42,532 bases of DNA from Rhodoferax sp. (lineage in GTDB: Bacteria > Pseudomonadota > Gammaproteobacteria > Burkholderiales > Burkholderiaceae_C): contig JARXAM010000071.1 of NCBI GenBank assembly GCA_029865845.1, forward strand, positions 1-42,532, given 5' to 3'. Each line of letters opens with the position of its first letter. The stretch's first letter is position 1. Below the pieces are notes generated by a model. That model ran no database searches. It saw only the letters and a program-made list of their open reading frames with translations, and was not told where the DNA came from. Both the position numbers and the translations under genes were made by a program. Below are positions 28,273-36,775 of the stretch, piece by piece.

Positions 28273-29664
28273 ATGAAGTTCGTATCGTTTGGGGTGGCTT
28301 TGGCCTTGTGTTGGGGTGCGACAGCGCACGCGCAGTCGACCCGTCCCACCCACTATGAGGATTTGGCAGTCGGCACTACGGTGCAGGAGGGCTTGGGCTT
28401 GGGGATGTTTGCCAAGCCGTTTCCCATGCCTTCAGGCAAATGGACCTTGCTGCAGCACAGTGTGAAAGACATTCCTGTATTCAATACGCGGACGCGCGAA
28501 GCTTCTGGCTCGGTTGCCAAACATGACCTCACGTTCAAGAACAGCGAGCCCGGCGGCATGGTGCCGCTGATGTTTGTGTCCATCACAGGGCGCTTGAGCA
28601 ACCTGGACAACGGCAAAAAGCCTTGCAACCCGAGCACGAACAAAAACCAGTGGGTAGACAACTTTTCAGACCTCTCCAAGGCGGAGGTGGCTTCCTACAG
28701 CGCGTTTGTGTGTGCCACCAGCGTGGGGCTATCCAATTTCAAAAAAATGGTGGTGGATGCGCCTTCCAGCAGCAGCCCGTGGGTCAAGGCGGTGCTGTCT
28801 CCGGTAGCGCCTGAGGCGTCCACCTTGCCGGACAACGTGTTGCTGGTCAATATCAATGCCAGCCGCTTCCGTGGCTTTGCCTACGATGTTGTTTTCTTTG
28901 TCAGGCAGGAAGGAAATCTGAGTGACCCTGCCTATGCCGCCCATGTTCAACCCTGGATTCATGCCACTGGGCTGAGCTTGCTGGCCAGTACGGAGGGTGG
29001 TGCCAGCAGCATGGCCCTGCCGCTGCCCTATGCGGATGCGGCAGCCAAACCGGTGCGCATAGACAACCGTGTCCAGTCCACCTTCACCGATACCGTGCCA
29101 CTGTCAGACATCCGGATTCGCAAGACCTTCGATCTGATCGACCTCACGGCCGACGACTTGAAAGCGCAATTGGTGGCCTGCATACCCCAGTTTGACCGCA
29201 ATTTCGCCCCACCAAACGTGCCCATGCAGTCGGTGGTGAGCACCATGTTCAAGATTTCGGGCTCGTCCAAAACATTTGTCCTCAAAAAGTCCAAGGGGCT
29301 ATGCCTGCAAAGCAGTTCCAACAACTACCCCATTTTTGCGGCAGAGGCGTTTGCAGGCATGGTCACGCCAGTGGGCGTCAGTGAAGAAGTGGTGTCTGAC
29401 TGGAACGCGCAGATTGCCCGCCTGGTAGCCATCAAAGGCACCGCCACTGTGGCGTACCCGTATCCCGATCACGGTGCCATGGCTGTGAAATTCTGGATGG
29501 ATGCGACGAACCCCATCATGATTCGCTACAGCGCCCAGTTCAAAGGCCAGGCCGAATGGAACCCGCAGTCCTTCGATGTGGTGTTGACCGATCCCGGCCT
29601 GACTGCAGCAACCCCTGTCAATATAGACGCCAAAGGTTTGGGCAAGAAAGACGCCCCGTTCTGA
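28273..29664 (+). CDS. Secreted or periplasmic protein of unknown function
   Basis: I do not recognise a family. The 463-residue protein begins with a clear signal peptide (MKFVSFGVALALCWGATAHAQS, cleavage near 21). The ATG at 28273 has AGGGAG upstream. It has no further membrane segments and four cysteines at scattered positions. Its segments suggest alternating beta-strands (WTLLQHSVKDIPVFNTRTREASG, VAYPYPDHGAMAVKFWMDATNPIMIRYSAQFKG). It stands alone between the nadB terminator and a transposase remnant, with no operon partner. Confidence 0.8.
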   Translation: MKFVSFGVALALCWGATAHAQSTRPTHYEDLAVGTTVQEGLGLGMFAKPFPMPSGKWTLLQHSVKDIPVFNTRTREASGSVAKHDLTFKNSEPGGMVPLMFVSITGRLSNLDNGKKPCNPSTNKNQWVDNFSDLSKAEVASYSAFVCATSVGLSNFKKMVVDAPSSSSPWVKAVLSPVAPEASTLPDNVLLVNINASRFRGFAYDVVFFVRQEGNLSDPAYAAHVQPWIHATGLSLLASTEGGASSMALPLPYADAAAKPVRIDNRVQSTFTDTVPLSDIRIRKTFDLIDLTADDLKAQLVACIPQFDRNFAPPNVPMQSVVSTMFKISGSSKTFVLKKSKGLCLQSSSNNYPIFAAEAFAGMVTPVGVSEEVVSDWNAQIARLVAIKGTATVAYPYPDHGAMAVKFWMDATNPIMIRYSAQFKGQAEWNPQSFDVVLTDPGLTAATPVNIDAKGLGKKDAPF

Positions 29665-29759
29665 TAGGCGGTTGCCGTCCAAGGCCCCTAGGAGTCTGGG
29701 CGGCAGAAACAAGGGTTAGCCCGTAATACGCAGGCGAAGGGATGTGGTTTCAATAGGCC

Positions 29760-29916
29760 ATGAGCACAAGCTACATGACCTACAACCCCGCAACAACACC
29801 TGCTGCCCCATGCACTGCAAGACTGGCTACCCGACGGACACCTGGCCTACTTCATCAGTGACACGATAGACCGCCTGAACCTGGGTGCCTTCCATGCACG
29901 CTATGCAGGTGGAGGT
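29760..29916 (+). pseudogene. Frameshifted N-terminal fragment of an IS1182-type transposase
   Basis: After MTYNP (29775-29789) a single extra G shifts the frame. From 29791 the reading continues QQHLLPHALQDWLPDGHLAYFISDTIDRLNLGAFHARYAGG, which is the typical N-terminus of IS1182-like DDE transposases (DUF772 region). Likeness stops near 29916; a TGA at 29959-29961 closes the frame inside the 3' end of the LysR gene. No catalytic domain or inverted repeats were found, so this is a dead remnant. Confidence 0.75.
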
Positions 29917-29947
29917 GCACGTGGCCGACCTGATCGCCAAGAGCGTG

Positions 29948-30928
29948 CTAGGCCGTCTTGACAAGCGCCAAGCCCGCCCCGGCCGAGGTTCGCGGGCGGG
30001 GTGCAACGACCAGCATCCGGTCCGCCACCTCTTTGAGTACCTGGCGGAACCAGCGCTGCGCTGGTGCCCGCTGGTTGCGACCATGCCAGATTTGGTAGAA
30101 GCGCATGTGTGGGTAATCAATGGGGCACGGCACCACGGTGAGTGGCAGGGTGCTGGCGTAATGCTCGGCGAAATGGCGGCTGATGGTGAAGATCAAGTCT
30201 GTACCCGGCAACATGTTGGGTGCCATGCTGAAAAAGGGCACGATCATGCGCGCGTTGCGCGTGAGCCGGTGGGTCGCGAGGTATTTGTCGATCACCCCTC
30301 GGTGGCTGGATGAATAGGGCAGTGGCACCACATGGGGAGCGTGAAGGTACTGCTCGCGGGTCATGGGGCTGCGGGCCAGCGGGTTGTTGCGGTCCATGAG
30401 CACCACCACGTCGTCTTCCAGCAGGGGCGCAGTGTGCAGGTGCTCGGGCGGCTCGGGCCAGTTGCCGATGACCACGTCCAACTCGCCATTGGCCAGCGCA
30501 TCTTCAAAGTCGTATCCAGGCCCCAAAGGGTGCACCATCAGCCGCGCGTTGGGCGCATCACGGCGCAGTGCTTTGGCTACCCCTGCCATGAATACCGTCG
30601 AGAGGTAATCCGGGCAGCCTATTTTGTAGAGCTGCTGAGTGGTCTGGGGTTCGAACTGTTCACCCACCGTGAAAAGGCGGTCAATATCGGCCAGGGCCCC
30701 ACGGGCGGTCTCTAGCACCTCCAGACCGCGCGGCGTGGGCACCATGGCGTTGCCGCTGCGGACCAACAGCTCATCATGGAACACCAGCCGCAGCTTGCGC
30801 AGGGCGGCGCTGATAGCCGGTTGCGGCTGGTTCATGCGGGTAGCCACGCGCGTGAGGTTGCGCTCGGTCAGCAAAGACACCAGCACCCTGAGCAGGTAGG
30901 TATCCAGTGGGTCGTTAGGGCGGGCCAT
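29948..30928 (-). CDS. LysR-family transcriptional regulator
   Basis: The 326-residue protein has an N-terminal LysR helix-turn-helix (residues about 7-66: TYLLRVLVSLLTERNLTRVATRMNQPQPAISAALRKLRLVFHDELLVRSGNAMVPT). A two-lobe ligand-binding domain follows (YKIGCPDYLSTVFMAGV, GELDVVIGNWPEPP, PLLEDDVVVLMDRNNPLA). I chose ATG 30928 (MARPNDPLDTYLL); the frame extends 24 codons upstream into the operator region. It is divergent from uraD and the TRAP genes, and a 19-bp palindrome lies between them, so it probably senses a purine-derived ligand and controls that operon. Confidence 0.92.
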   Translation of the reverse strand: MARPNDPLDTYLLRVLVSLLTERNLTRVATRMNQPQPAISAALRKLRLVFHDELLVRSGNAMVPTPRGLEVLETARGALADIDRLFTVGEQFEPQTTQQLYKIGCPDYLSTVFMAGVAKALRRDAPNARLMVHPLGPGYDFEDALANGELDVVIGNWPEPPEHLHTAPLLEDDVVVLMDRNNPLARSPMTREQYLHAPHVVPLPYSSSHRGVIDKYLATHRLTRNARMIVPFFSMAPNMLPGTDLIFTISRHFAEHYASTLPLTVVPCPIDYPHMRFYQIWHGRNQRAPAQRWFRQVLKEVADRMLVVAPRPRTSAGAGLALVKTA

Positions 30929-30963
30929 GGCACATCTCCGGGAGTTGCCTAGGGCGAAGCACA

Positions 30964-30982
30964 TGTTATGCCAGTCATAACA
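30964..30982. promoter_or_regulatory. 19-bp palindrome, candidate LysR operator
   Basis: TGTTATG (30964-30970) and CATAACA (30976-30982) are perfect inverted arms with 5 bp between. It lies 36 bp upstream of the LysR start and about 125 bp upstream of uraD. AT-rich interrupted dyads of this size in a divergent promoter are typical LysR sites. Confidence 0.6.
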
Positions 30983-31106
30983 AACACGGCGCGCGTGCAA
31001 GGGGTCCCGCTCCTAAACTTTTATGGGTGGGTTTGAACGCCAGTGGCCATGCGGGTTGCGGCAACAAGGCTCGCTTATTGCTAACCCTCTACCAAGGCTT
31101 ACCGCT

Positions 31107-31646
31107 ATGCCCACCGCTCTCACTCCGAAAACTGCACCGCTGGGGCTGCAGGCCGTGAACGCGCTCAGCGAAGAGGCGTTTGTGCACATGCTGGGCGACG
31201 TGTTTGAGCACTCCCCGTGGGTGGCCAGCCGCGCCTTTGCGGCGCGCCCGTTTGCCGACATCTCTGCACTGCACACCGCCATGGTGCATGAAATGCAACG
31301 CGCCAGCCAAGCCGAAAAACTCGCACTCTTGTGCGCCCACCCAGAACTGGCGGGCAAAGCAGCCCAGCGCGGTGAGTTGACCCATGCATCCACCCAAGAG
31401 CAATCGCGGGCGGGGCTCAACGCCTTGCACCCCCACGAGATGCAGCGCATCACCGACCTCAACGCCGCCTACCGAGCGCGGCACGGCTTCCCCTTCATCG
31501 TGTGTGTGGGGCAGCACACCAAGGACAGCATTTTTTCCGTGTTTGCGCAACGCGTGACCAACGCGCCCGCCGCCGAACAAGACGAAGCGCTGCGCCAAGT
31601 AGCGGCCATCGCACTGCTGCGCCTGCACGCACTCATTTCCCCTTGA
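31107..31646 (+). CDS. uraD: OHCU decarboxylase (ureide pathway)
   Basis: The 179-residue protein matches 2-oxo-4-hydroxy-4-carboxy-5-ureidoimidazoline decarboxylase, which makes S-allantoin in urate breakdown. Evidence: LGDVFEHSPWVASRAFAARPF, the conserved HPELAGK with the catalytic histidine at 78, and YRARHGFPFIVCVGQHTKDSIFSVFAQRV. I chose ATG 31107 since the family starts about 10-15 residues before the first helix; the frame extends 28 codons upstream. It is the first gene of a probable operon with the TRAP transporter (27-bp gap). No hydroxyisourate hydrolase or urate oxidase is in the window. Confidence 0.93.
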   Translation: MPTALTPKTAPLGLQAVNALSEEAFVHMLGDVFEHSPWVASRAFAARPFADISALHTAMVHEMQRASQAEKLALLCAHPELAGKAAQRGELTHASTQEQSRAGLNALHPHEMQRITDLNAAYRARHGFPFIVCVGQHTKDSIFSVFAQRVTNAPAAEQDEALRQVAAIALLRLHALISP

Positions 31647-31673
31647 CCCGTTTCATCAACCTTAGGACTCACC

Positions 31674-32741
31674 ATGCACAGCAAACCTCTTCGTTTCCGC
31701 AAAGCCCTGTCTACCCTGGCCATGGCGGCCGTGTTCGCCGGTACTGCTGGCATAGCGCATGCCGCCGATGTCACCATGCGCGTGGCCGGTAATTTTTCGT
31801 CCAACGTGCGCCACTCCGAAGGCATCGAGCGCCCCTTCTTCACCGGCTTGCCCAAAGCCACCGGTATCGACATGGATGTGAAGTTCAACCCCATGGACGT
31901 GGTGAACGTGAAGCCCGACGACGCCCTGCGCCTGCTGCGCTCCAACGTGTTTGATGTGATGTCCGTGCAAATCGGCAGCGTGGCGCGTGACGATCCGTTT
32001 TTTGAGGGCATAGACCTCGCCGGTGTCTCCACCAACATGACCATGCTGCGCGAATCCATGGAAGCCTACCGCCATGCGTTTGACCAGCGCCTACAAGAAA
32101 AGTTCAAGGCCAAGGCCCTCACGCTGTGGCCCTTCGGCCCGCAAGTGTTTTTCTGCAACAAGCCCATCAAGTCGATTGCCGACTTCAAAGGCCTGAAGAT
32201 CCGCAGCTTCACCCCCAGCATGTCGGCCATGCTGCAAAACCTGGGGGCCACACCGGTCACCCTATCGTTCTCCGAGGTGTACTCCGCACTAGGTAATGGC
32301 GTGGTGGACTGCGGCGTCACATCCGCCAACTCGGGCAACTCCGGCAAGTGGCCAGAGGTCACCCAGTATTTCTACCCCTTGTCAGTGGCAGGCTCGGTGC
32401 AGGGCCACTTTGTGAACATCGACTTCTGGAACAAGCTCAGCCCCGCACAACAAAGCAAAATTTCTGCAGAGTTCAAAAAGATGGAAGACCAGATGTGGGC
32501 ACTGGCCGAAGAAGGCACTGCCGACTCCATCGCCTGCAATACCGGCAAGCCTTGCAAGAACGGCACCCCCTTCAAAATGACCTTGGTACCGGTAAGTGCC
32601 GACGATCAGGCCAAGGTGAAAGCCGCCTCTGCCGCCACCGTGCTGCCCATGTGGAAGACCGTGTGCAACAAGGTGGACCCCAAGTGCAGCGACACCTGGA
32701 ACGCCACCGTGGGCAAAGCCCGTGGTATGGCCATCAACTAA
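31674..32741 (+). CDS. TRAP transporter periplasmic solute-binding protein (DctP family)
   Basis: The 355-residue protein has a signal peptide (about 1-30, ending GTAGIAHA). It has DctP-type features: FFCNKPIKSIADFKGLKIRSFTPSMSAMLQNLGATPVTLSFSEVYSALGNGVVDCGVTS, including the arginine that usually binds a substrate carboxylate. It captures ligand in the periplasm for the DctQ-DctM membrane pair encoded next. Placement behind uraD suggests a ureide, urate or allantoate-like substrate, but this is inference. Confidence 0.93.
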   Translation: MHSKPLRFRKALSTLAMAAVFAGTAGIAHAADVTMRVAGNFSSNVRHSEGIERPFFTGLPKATGIDMDVKFNPMDVVNVKPDDALRLLRSNVFDVMSVQIGSVARDDPFFEGIDLAGVSTNMTMLRESMEAYRHAFDQRLQEKFKAKALTLWPFGPQVFFCNKPIKSIADFKGLKIRSFTPSMSAMLQNLGATPVTLSFSEVYSALGNGVVDCGVTSANSGNSGKWPEVTQYFYPLSVAGSVQGHFVNIDFWNKLSPAQQSKISAEFKKMEDQMWALAEEGTADSIACNTGKPCKNGTPFKMTLVPVSADDQAKVKAASAATVLPMWKTVCNKVDPKCSDTWNATVGKARGMAIN

Positions 32742-32763
32742 GCACGCCGTCGAGACAGCTCCC

Positions 32764-33384
32764 ATGTCCAGTACTAACCCGATCAGCCGCGCCATTGCAC
32801 CGGCCGCCCGCTACGCCACACTGGCGTTCGGGTGGGTGGTACTGGCCTACGCCGTTGCGCTCAGCCTCGAAGTGCTGGGCCGCAAGCTCTTCAACACCTC
32901 GTTCAAAGGCATCGACGAACTCGGTGGCTTTGTGTTGGCCGTGAGCGCAGCCATTGGCGCTTCATACGCCATGGCGCAGCGCAGCCACACGCGGGTGGAT
33001 GTGTTTTTGGTGCGCTTTTCGCGGCCCGTGCAAAAGGTGCTCAACACCCTGGCGATGGCCTGCTTTGCCTTCTTTGCCACCTTTGCGGCGTGGCGCGGAA
33101 CGTCGGTGCTGATGGAAACCCTGGACTTCAAGAGCAGCGCGCCGAATCTGGAAATCGCACTGTGGATTCCGCAATCTGCATGGGTGCTGGGCCTCGTGCT
33201 GCTCGCCGTGATCTCGCTGGCCTACGCCTTTCACGCCTTGTACTTGCTGATGGCAGGGCGCCCCGAGCTCAACGCCTGGTACGGGCCCACCAGCGCCCAA
33301 GAAGAACTGGAAGCCGAGCTTGCCGAGCTCAAGGCGCGCGGCACGGCCAGCAACGCCGGTTTGCAAGGAGGCTCCCATGGCTGA
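32764..33384 (+). CDS. TRAP transporter small membrane subunit (DctQ family)
   Basis: The 206-residue protein has four predicted membrane helices (about 18-38, 55-75, 96-118 and 140-162) and the DctQ signature LEVLGRKLFNTSFKGIDELGGFVLAV. ATG 32764 gives the usual length and lies 22 bp after dctP. The C-terminal tail is acidic (QEELEAELAELKARG). Its last 8 bp overlap the dctM start. Confidence 0.92.
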   Translation: MSSTNPISRAIAPAARYATLAFGWVVLAYAVALSLEVLGRKLFNTSFKGIDELGGFVLAVSAAIGASYAMAQRSHTRVDVFLVRFSRPVQKVLNTLAMACFAFFATFAAWRGTSVLMETLDFKSSAPNLEIALWIPQSAWVLGLVLLAVISLAYAFHALYLLMAGRPELNAWYGPTSAQEELEAELAELKARGTASNAGLQGGSHG

Positions 33385-34687
33385 TATCTCGATCGCAGCG
33401 GTCGCAGCCGGCTTTGGCCTGCTCATACTGCTCATGAGCATGGGCCTGCATGTGGCCTTTGTCATGTTCATTCTTAGCCTGCTGGGCGCGGTGATGTACC
33501 TTGGCTGGCCGGTGGCGTTTGAGTACGGCACCCAGTATTGGAGCGCCAATAACAACTTCGTGCTGGTGTCCGTGCCCCTGTTTATCTTGCTGGGCGAGCT
33601 GCTGGTGCGCGGTGGTTTTACCGACAAGATGTACCGCGCCCTCTCCGATTGGCTATCGCCTTTGCCCGGCGGCTTGCTGCACTCGAACATTGGCGCCTCC
33701 GCCCTGTTTGCAGCCGTATCGGGCTCGTCGGTGGCCACTGCAGCCACCATTGGCACCGTGGCGCTACCGGCCTTCAAGCAGCGTGGCTACAACGCCCGCC
33801 TGGTCCTGGGCACGATTGCAGCCGGTGCCACCCTGGGCATCCTGATTCCGCCGTCGATCAACATGATCATCTACGGCGCGATGACCAACACCTCGGTAGG
33901 CAAGCTCTACGCCGCAGGTGTGGTGCCGGGCCTGCTGCTGACCGCCTTGTTCATGGCAGTGATCGTGGTGGTGTGCTTGTGGAAACCGGCCTACGCCGGG
34001 GCCAAAGAAGCGCCCTCGCCGCTCAAAGACAAGCTCGTTCGCCTGCTGGATTTGATCCCCCCGGTCACCGTCATTGTGTTTGTGATGGGCAGCATCTACG
34101 CCGGTTGGGCCACGCCCACCGAATCGGCGGCGCTCGGAGTTGTCGTGTCCCTCGCCCTGTGCGCAGGCTACCGCAGGCTCAACATCAAGATGCTGCACGA
34201 GTCCTTCCTGACCACGCTGTCGATCACGGCCATGATCATGCTGATCGCCGCTGCCGCGTTCTACCTGAACTTTGTGCTCGGCATGATGGGTGTGCCCGAC
34301 ATGCTGACCAAGTTTGTCACCGGCCTTCACGCCAGCCCCGGCCAGATCATTCTGGTGCTGACCATCCTCTACCTGGTCCTGGGTTGCTTTCTGGATGCAC
34401 TGGCCATGGTGGTGGGCACCATCCCCATCGTGTTCCCCATCGTGGTGGCGCTGGGCATTGACCCGGTGTGGTTTGGCATCTTCCTGGTCATCATGGCGGA
34501 GTTGGCACTCATCACCCCGCCGGTGGGCATGAACCTGTATGTGGTGCAGGGCGTGCGTGGCGAGGGCAACATCATTGATGTGATCTACGGGGTGCTGCCT
34601 TTCCTGCTGATCATGCTGGTCTTGGTGGCGTTGATCTGGTTTTTCCCGGCCATCGTGATGTGGCTGCCCGGCGTTACCGGCACCTAA
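33377..34687 (+). CDS. TRAP transporter large membrane subunit (DctM family)
   Basis: The 436-residue protein is the sodium-coupled translocator of the TRAP system. It contains VPLFILLGELLVRGGFTDKMYRALSDWLSPLPGGLLHSNIGASALFAAVSGSSVATAATIG, ATLGILIPPSINMIIYG and MAELALITPPVGMNLYVVQG, the two symmetric hairpin-loop motifs of DctM. The start at 33377 has AAGGAGG upstream and overlaps dctQ by 8 bp, indicating coupled translation. Confidence 0.95.
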   Translation: MADISIAAVAAGFGLLILLMSMGLHVAFVMFILSLLGAVMYLGWPVAFEYGTQYWSANNNFVLVSVPLFILLGELLVRGGFTDKMYRALSDWLSPLPGGLLHSNIGASALFAAVSGSSVATAATIGTVALPAFKQRGYNARLVLGTIAAGATLGILIPPSINMIIYGAMTNTSVGKLYAAGVVPGLLLTALFMAVIVVVCLWKPAYAGAKEAPSPLKDKLVRLLDLIPPVTVIVFVMGSIYAGWATPTESAALGVVVSLALCAGYRRLNIKMLHESFLTTLSITAMIMLIAAAAFYLNFVLGMMGVPDMLTKFVTGLHASPGQIILVLTILYLVLGCFLDALAMVVGTIPIVFPIVVALGIDPVWFGIFLVIMAELALITPPVGMNLYVVQGVRGEGNIIDVIYGVLPFLLIMLVLVALIWFFPAIVMWLPGVTGT

Positions 34688-34692
34688 AGCCC

Positions 34693-34720
34693 GCCTGCGG
34701 CGCACCACTGCACCGCAGGC
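34693..34720. terminator. Hairpin between convergent dctM and chemoreceptor genes
   Basis: GCCTGCGG (34693-34700) pairs perfectly with CCGCAGGC (34713-34720) around a 12-base loop, in the 35-bp gap between two converging genes. There is no T-run on either side, so it is only a candidate two-way terminator. Confidence 0.45.
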
Positions 34721-34722
34721 GC

Positions 34723-36702
34723 TCAGCCCAGCCGGAAGTTGGCGACCTCGGCCATCAGCCCGTCGGATTGGCCCCGCAAGGCCTGCGCGGCGGCGCTGCT
34801 TTGCTCGACCAATGCGGCGTTTTGTTGGGTGTTTTGCTCCAGCACCTGAATGGCCAAAACCGACTGGCCAACCCCTTGGGCATGTTCGCGCGAACCGGTG
34901 GCAATGGTGGCCAGCAGCTCGTTGATGCCCTGGGCGTTGCGCAAAATGTGCTCCATCGTCTGGCCCGCGCCGCTTACCACCTGCGTGCCCCGCTGCACAT
35001 GCTGCATGCTGGCGTGGATCAGTTGTTTGATCTCGCGTGCTGCCGCTGAAGACCGTTGGGCCAGCATGCGCACCTCACCAGCCACCACGGCAAACCCGCG
35101 TCCACGTTCACCGGCCCGGGCCGCTTCGACTGCCGCATTCAGCGCCAGGATGTTGGTTTGAAAGGCGATGGCATCGATCACCGCCGTGATGTCCGCAATC
35201 TTCTGCGATGAGGCGTTGATACCCGCCATCACGCGCACCACGTCCTGGGTTACGGCACCGGCCTGCTGCGCGACCTCCGCATTCTGCTGGGCCAGCACTG
35301 CGGCCTCGTGGGTGCTTTGCGACATGCTGCGCACCGACGCGCCGATTTCTTCCATCGTGGCCGCTTGTTGCTCCAGCGCTGCCGCCGCCGATGCCGTGCG
35401 CCCGGCCAGGTCGTGGCTGGCAAGGGCCATGTCGCCACTGGTATCAAACAGGTCGCGCGCGGAGTGCTGCAGCTTGCGAATCAGCACATCCCACGCGTGG
35501 TAGGCCTTGCGCATATCGTTAATCACAGTGGCTGTCTCATCGCACCCCCACGGGCGGTGGGGTGCGCGACGCAAGTCGCCCTGAGCCAGCTCTCGCAGGT
35601 GCGCGCGAATGCACTGCAAGCCGCCGCGCGTTACCAGATAAAACGTGTAAAAAAAGTAGGCCGCCAACGACAGCGTGACCCCCAGAATGACCGTGGTCAG
35701 CTGGGTTTGTTGCTGGGCGTTGGCCACGCGGTTTTGAATCAGGGTGTCGAGCACCGGCAGCAACCGGTCGGCCAACGCAAACTCGGCCTCCAGCGCGGCG
35801 TCAGCCCGTGCCACATAGTCCGCCAGATCGGCAAGCTCGGGGGCCTGCGCGCTCAGTACGGTGGCGTCCACGGCATCCAAAAATCGGTGCACGGGTTCGC
35901 TGGCCAGCGCCATGCGGATGCCTGCGTCCAGCCGGGGCGTTTGCGCGACCGCTTTGTCGATGCCCGTGCGCAGATTGGCCGAGTGAAACTCGGCAATCGC
36001 CATGGCCTTGTCCATGGCGCTGCGCATGTCGGGCCGCACTGTGCCGTCGCGCAGGGCCATCGCGCCCAACTCGCGCAGCAAGGCAGTGCGCTCCAGCCAG
36101 TCGGGCAGGCGCAGGGCCACAGCGTCCATCACGTAGTAGCTGTCGATGTCGGGGTCCAGCGTCAGGTTGGAACCATCGGCGGCGGCGGTCATGAGCGCAA
36201 TCACGGCCTGCACATACGCGGTGCGGCGGGCCAGGCGGACCATGGGGTCCCCGTCGGGCGTTTGGGCTTGGGCCCGCGCCTGCTCTAGCGCGCGGTAGGC
36301 CTGCCTGGTGCCCAAACTGCCGCCCATCGCGGACTGCACCTGGCCCAACGTGGCATGCAACGCGCTCGCCCCGTCGTCGCTTTTGGATTCGCCCTGCCCA
36401 TAGGCGGCGCGCCATTGCAGCGCATGGCGCAGCACCGGATAGGCTGCACGCAGGTAGCGCACCCCGTCGCGCTCTTTCTGCGAAAACGCGATGGCCGTGT
36501 GTTGCGACTGAAAGTACGCCCACGACAGCCAGGCCATCGGCAACGCAAACATCATGGTCACGATCCACGCCTTGGTCGCAAATTGCACATTGCGCATGGC
36601 GTAGACCCCCAAAGACCAGATGCCGTGGGCAGCGAAAAGGCTCGCGGGGGCAGGTGCAGGGGCGTGTGCCGACAGGGGCTGCCCGGTGGTGTTGGTGTTC
36701 AT
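34723..36702 (-). CDS. Methyl-accepting chemotaxis protein
   Basis: The 659-residue receptor has a cytoplasmic N-terminal stretch, a first membrane helix (about 44-62, WIVTMMFALPMAWLSWAYF), and a long periplasmic sensory region with no recognised ligand domain. A second helix (about 335-357) precedes a HAMP-like linker and the signalling domain. The tip [32 protein letters not shown] lies near 515-545. There is no C-terminal CheR/CheB pentapeptide. GGAG lies 8 bp before the ATG. It is divergent from chrA with a 73-bp gap. Confidence 0.94.
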   Translation of the reverse strand: MNTNTTGQPLSAHAPAPAPASLFAAHGIWSLGVYAMRNVQFATKAWIVTMMFALPMAWLSWAYFQSQHTAIAFSQKERDGVRYLRAAYPVLRHALQWRAAYGQGESKSDDGASALHATLGQVQSAMGGSLGTRQAYRALEQARAQAQTPDGDPMVRLARRTAYVQAVIALMTAAADGSNLTLDPDIDSYYVMDAVALRLPDWLERTALLRELGAMALRDGTVRPDMRSAMDKAMAIAEFHSANLRTGIDKAVAQTPRLDAGIRMALASEPVHRFLDAVDATVLSAQAPELADLADYVARADAALEAEFALADRLLPVLDTLIQNRVANAQQQTQLTTVILGVTLSLAAYFFYTFYLVTRGGLQCIRAHLRELAQGDLRRAPHRPWGCDETATVINDMRKAYHAWDVLIRKLQHSARDLFDTSGDMALASHDLAGRTASAAAALEQQAATMEEIGASVRSMSQSTHEAAVLAQQNAEVAQQAGAVTQDVVRVMAGINASSQKIADITAVIDAIAFQTNILALNAAVEAARAGERGRGFAVVAGEVRMLAQRSSAAAREIKQLIHASMQHVQRGTQVVSGAGQTMEHILRNAQGINELLATIATGSREHAQGVGQSVLAIQVLEQNTQQNAALVEQSSAAAQALRGQSDGLMAEVANFRLG

Positions 36703-36775
36703 CCATGTCTCTCCAAACGACCGCTACCATCTAGCAATAATCGTGACAAGCACATCCCACCACCACGCAAGGCGC

